Assembly (NCBI GenBank): GCA_903928835.1
Contig: CAIYSK010000200.1
Location: 1 to 5,796, forward strand
Direction: 5' to 3'
From: an uncultured cyanobacterium
Lineage (GTDB): Bacteria > Cyanobacteriota > Cyanobacteriia > PCC-6307 > Cyanobiaceae
Length of the DNA stretch: 5,796 nucleotides
The notes beneath the pieces were generated by a model that saw nothing but the letters and a program-made list of their open reading frames with translations, did no database searches and was not told the DNA's origin. Below are positions 5,439-5,796 of this stretch, one piece after another. Every line of letters starts with the position of its first letter. Within the stretch, counting starts at the first letter, position 1. The translations under genes were made by a program, and so were the position numbers.

Positions 5439-5796
5439 CCCTCCCGCCGGCTTTTGAATCGCTGCCTGAGTTGGTTGGCTGTGCCAGTGCTCACCATGGC
5501 GCTTTTGGTGGCTTGGCCTGAGCCCAGTTGGGCGGCCAGTGGCGGCCGCATTGGGGGCGGCAGCTTTCGTTCCTCTCCCTCCATGGGTCGCAGCTATGGG
5601 GGTGGGGGCGGCGGCTATCGCGGCGGTTATGGAGGGGGCTATCGGGGCGGCTACGGGGGCGGGGGGATTGGCTTTCCCTTCCTGATCCCGATGTTTGGCT
5701 TTGGCGGTGGCGGCCTGTTTGGCTTTTTGGTTTTGATGGCCGTGGTGGGCTTGTTGGTCAATGCGGTGCGCGGTGGCGGGGGTGGCAGATCAGCCG
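5430..5796 (+). CDS. DUF1517 family exported/membrane protein, 3' end missing
   Basis: The first 122 residues are present and the frame runs off the right edge. The N-terminus looks like a signal sequence: basic ALPSRRLLNR, hydrophobic CLSWLAVPVLTMALLVAW (12-29), then a likely cleavage site near SWAAS (33-37). GGRIGGGSFRS follows, then a Gly/Tyr/Arg-rich stretch (56-79), IGFPFLIPMFGFGGG (80-94) and a second membrane span at about 96-112 ending NAVRGGGGG. This order is characteristic of DUF1517 in cyanobacteria. A chloroplast DUF1517 relative (FLAP1) has been linked to proton homeostasis in fluctuating light, but the bacterial role is unknown. The start is inferred. The frame opens after the thiS stop, with TTG 5409, TTG 5430 and later GTG or ATG 5496 possible. 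TTG 5430 keeps the basic region and coincides with a displaced ATG. ATG 5496 would lose the basic region. It lies 24 bases after thiS. Confidence 0.85.
   Translation, partial: MALPSRRLLNRCLSWLAVPVLTMALLVAWPEPSWAASGGRIGGGSFRSSPSMGRSYGGGGGGYRGGYGGGYRGGYGGGGIGFPFLIPMFGFGGGGLFGFLVLMAVVGLLVNAVRGGGGGRSA
5616..5663 (+). repeat. Two 24-bp units encoding YRGGYGGG within DUF1517
   Basis: The units at 5616-5639 and 5640-5663 each encode Tyr-Arg-Gly-Gly-Tyr-Gly-Gly-Gly. They differ at six bases, all in third codon positions and all silent. The protein repeat is kept while the DNA has diverged, so this is an old repeat and not a recent duplication. Confidence 0.75.

Overview
The window looks like core chromosome of a high-GC picocyanobacterium (Cyanobium or Synechococcus type). 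The evidence is the set of genes: a ThiD2-ThiE fusion, a DUF3611 (TIC21-like) membrane protein, a DUF1517 protein with a Gly/Tyr-rich stretch, ThiS, RibF, SurE, PheS and a cyanobacterial-type NAD kinase. G/C-rich third positions and one perfect HIP1 octamer (GCGATCGC) agree. The lineage call is from memory of gene families, not from a search.

Layout. On the minus strand, pheS (468-1475) is followed by nadK (from 424, running off the left edge), a likely two-gene unit. surE (1536-2321) runs the other way from a 60-bp divergent gap and meets a four-helix DUF3611 gene (2333-2905, minus) tail to tail. A second divergent gap with small inverted repeats leads to ribF (about 2981-3916, plus). Between ribF and thiE, on the minus strand, is a 35-codon reading frame (3901-4008) with a Shine-Dalgarno sequence. 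It encodes a likely single-span membrane microprotein. Next come thiE (4062-5150), thiS (5193-5405) and the 5' part of a secreted or membrane DUF1517 gene (from about 5430, running off the right edge), all on the plus strand.

Function. Most of the window is cofactor and housekeeping metabolism: NADP from NAD (NadK), FMN and FAD from riboflavin (RibF), thiamine phosphate assembly (ThiE) with its sulfur carrier (ThiS), Phe-tRNA charging (PheS), and nucleotide or phosphate-ester turnover (SurE). The two membrane or exported families, DUF3611 and DUF1517, have relatives in chloroplasts. I see no mobile element, CRISPR array, RNA gene or defence island. No intergenic stretch exceeds about 150 bases.

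The least ordinary signals are the unannotated-looking microprotein at 3901-4008 and an 8-bp tandem duplication (5423-5438) at the start of the DUF1517 gene. The duplication appears to have split the ancestral ATG from its frame and left TTG as the start. ThiS also ends Gly-Gly-Gly-Ser instead of Gly-Gly.
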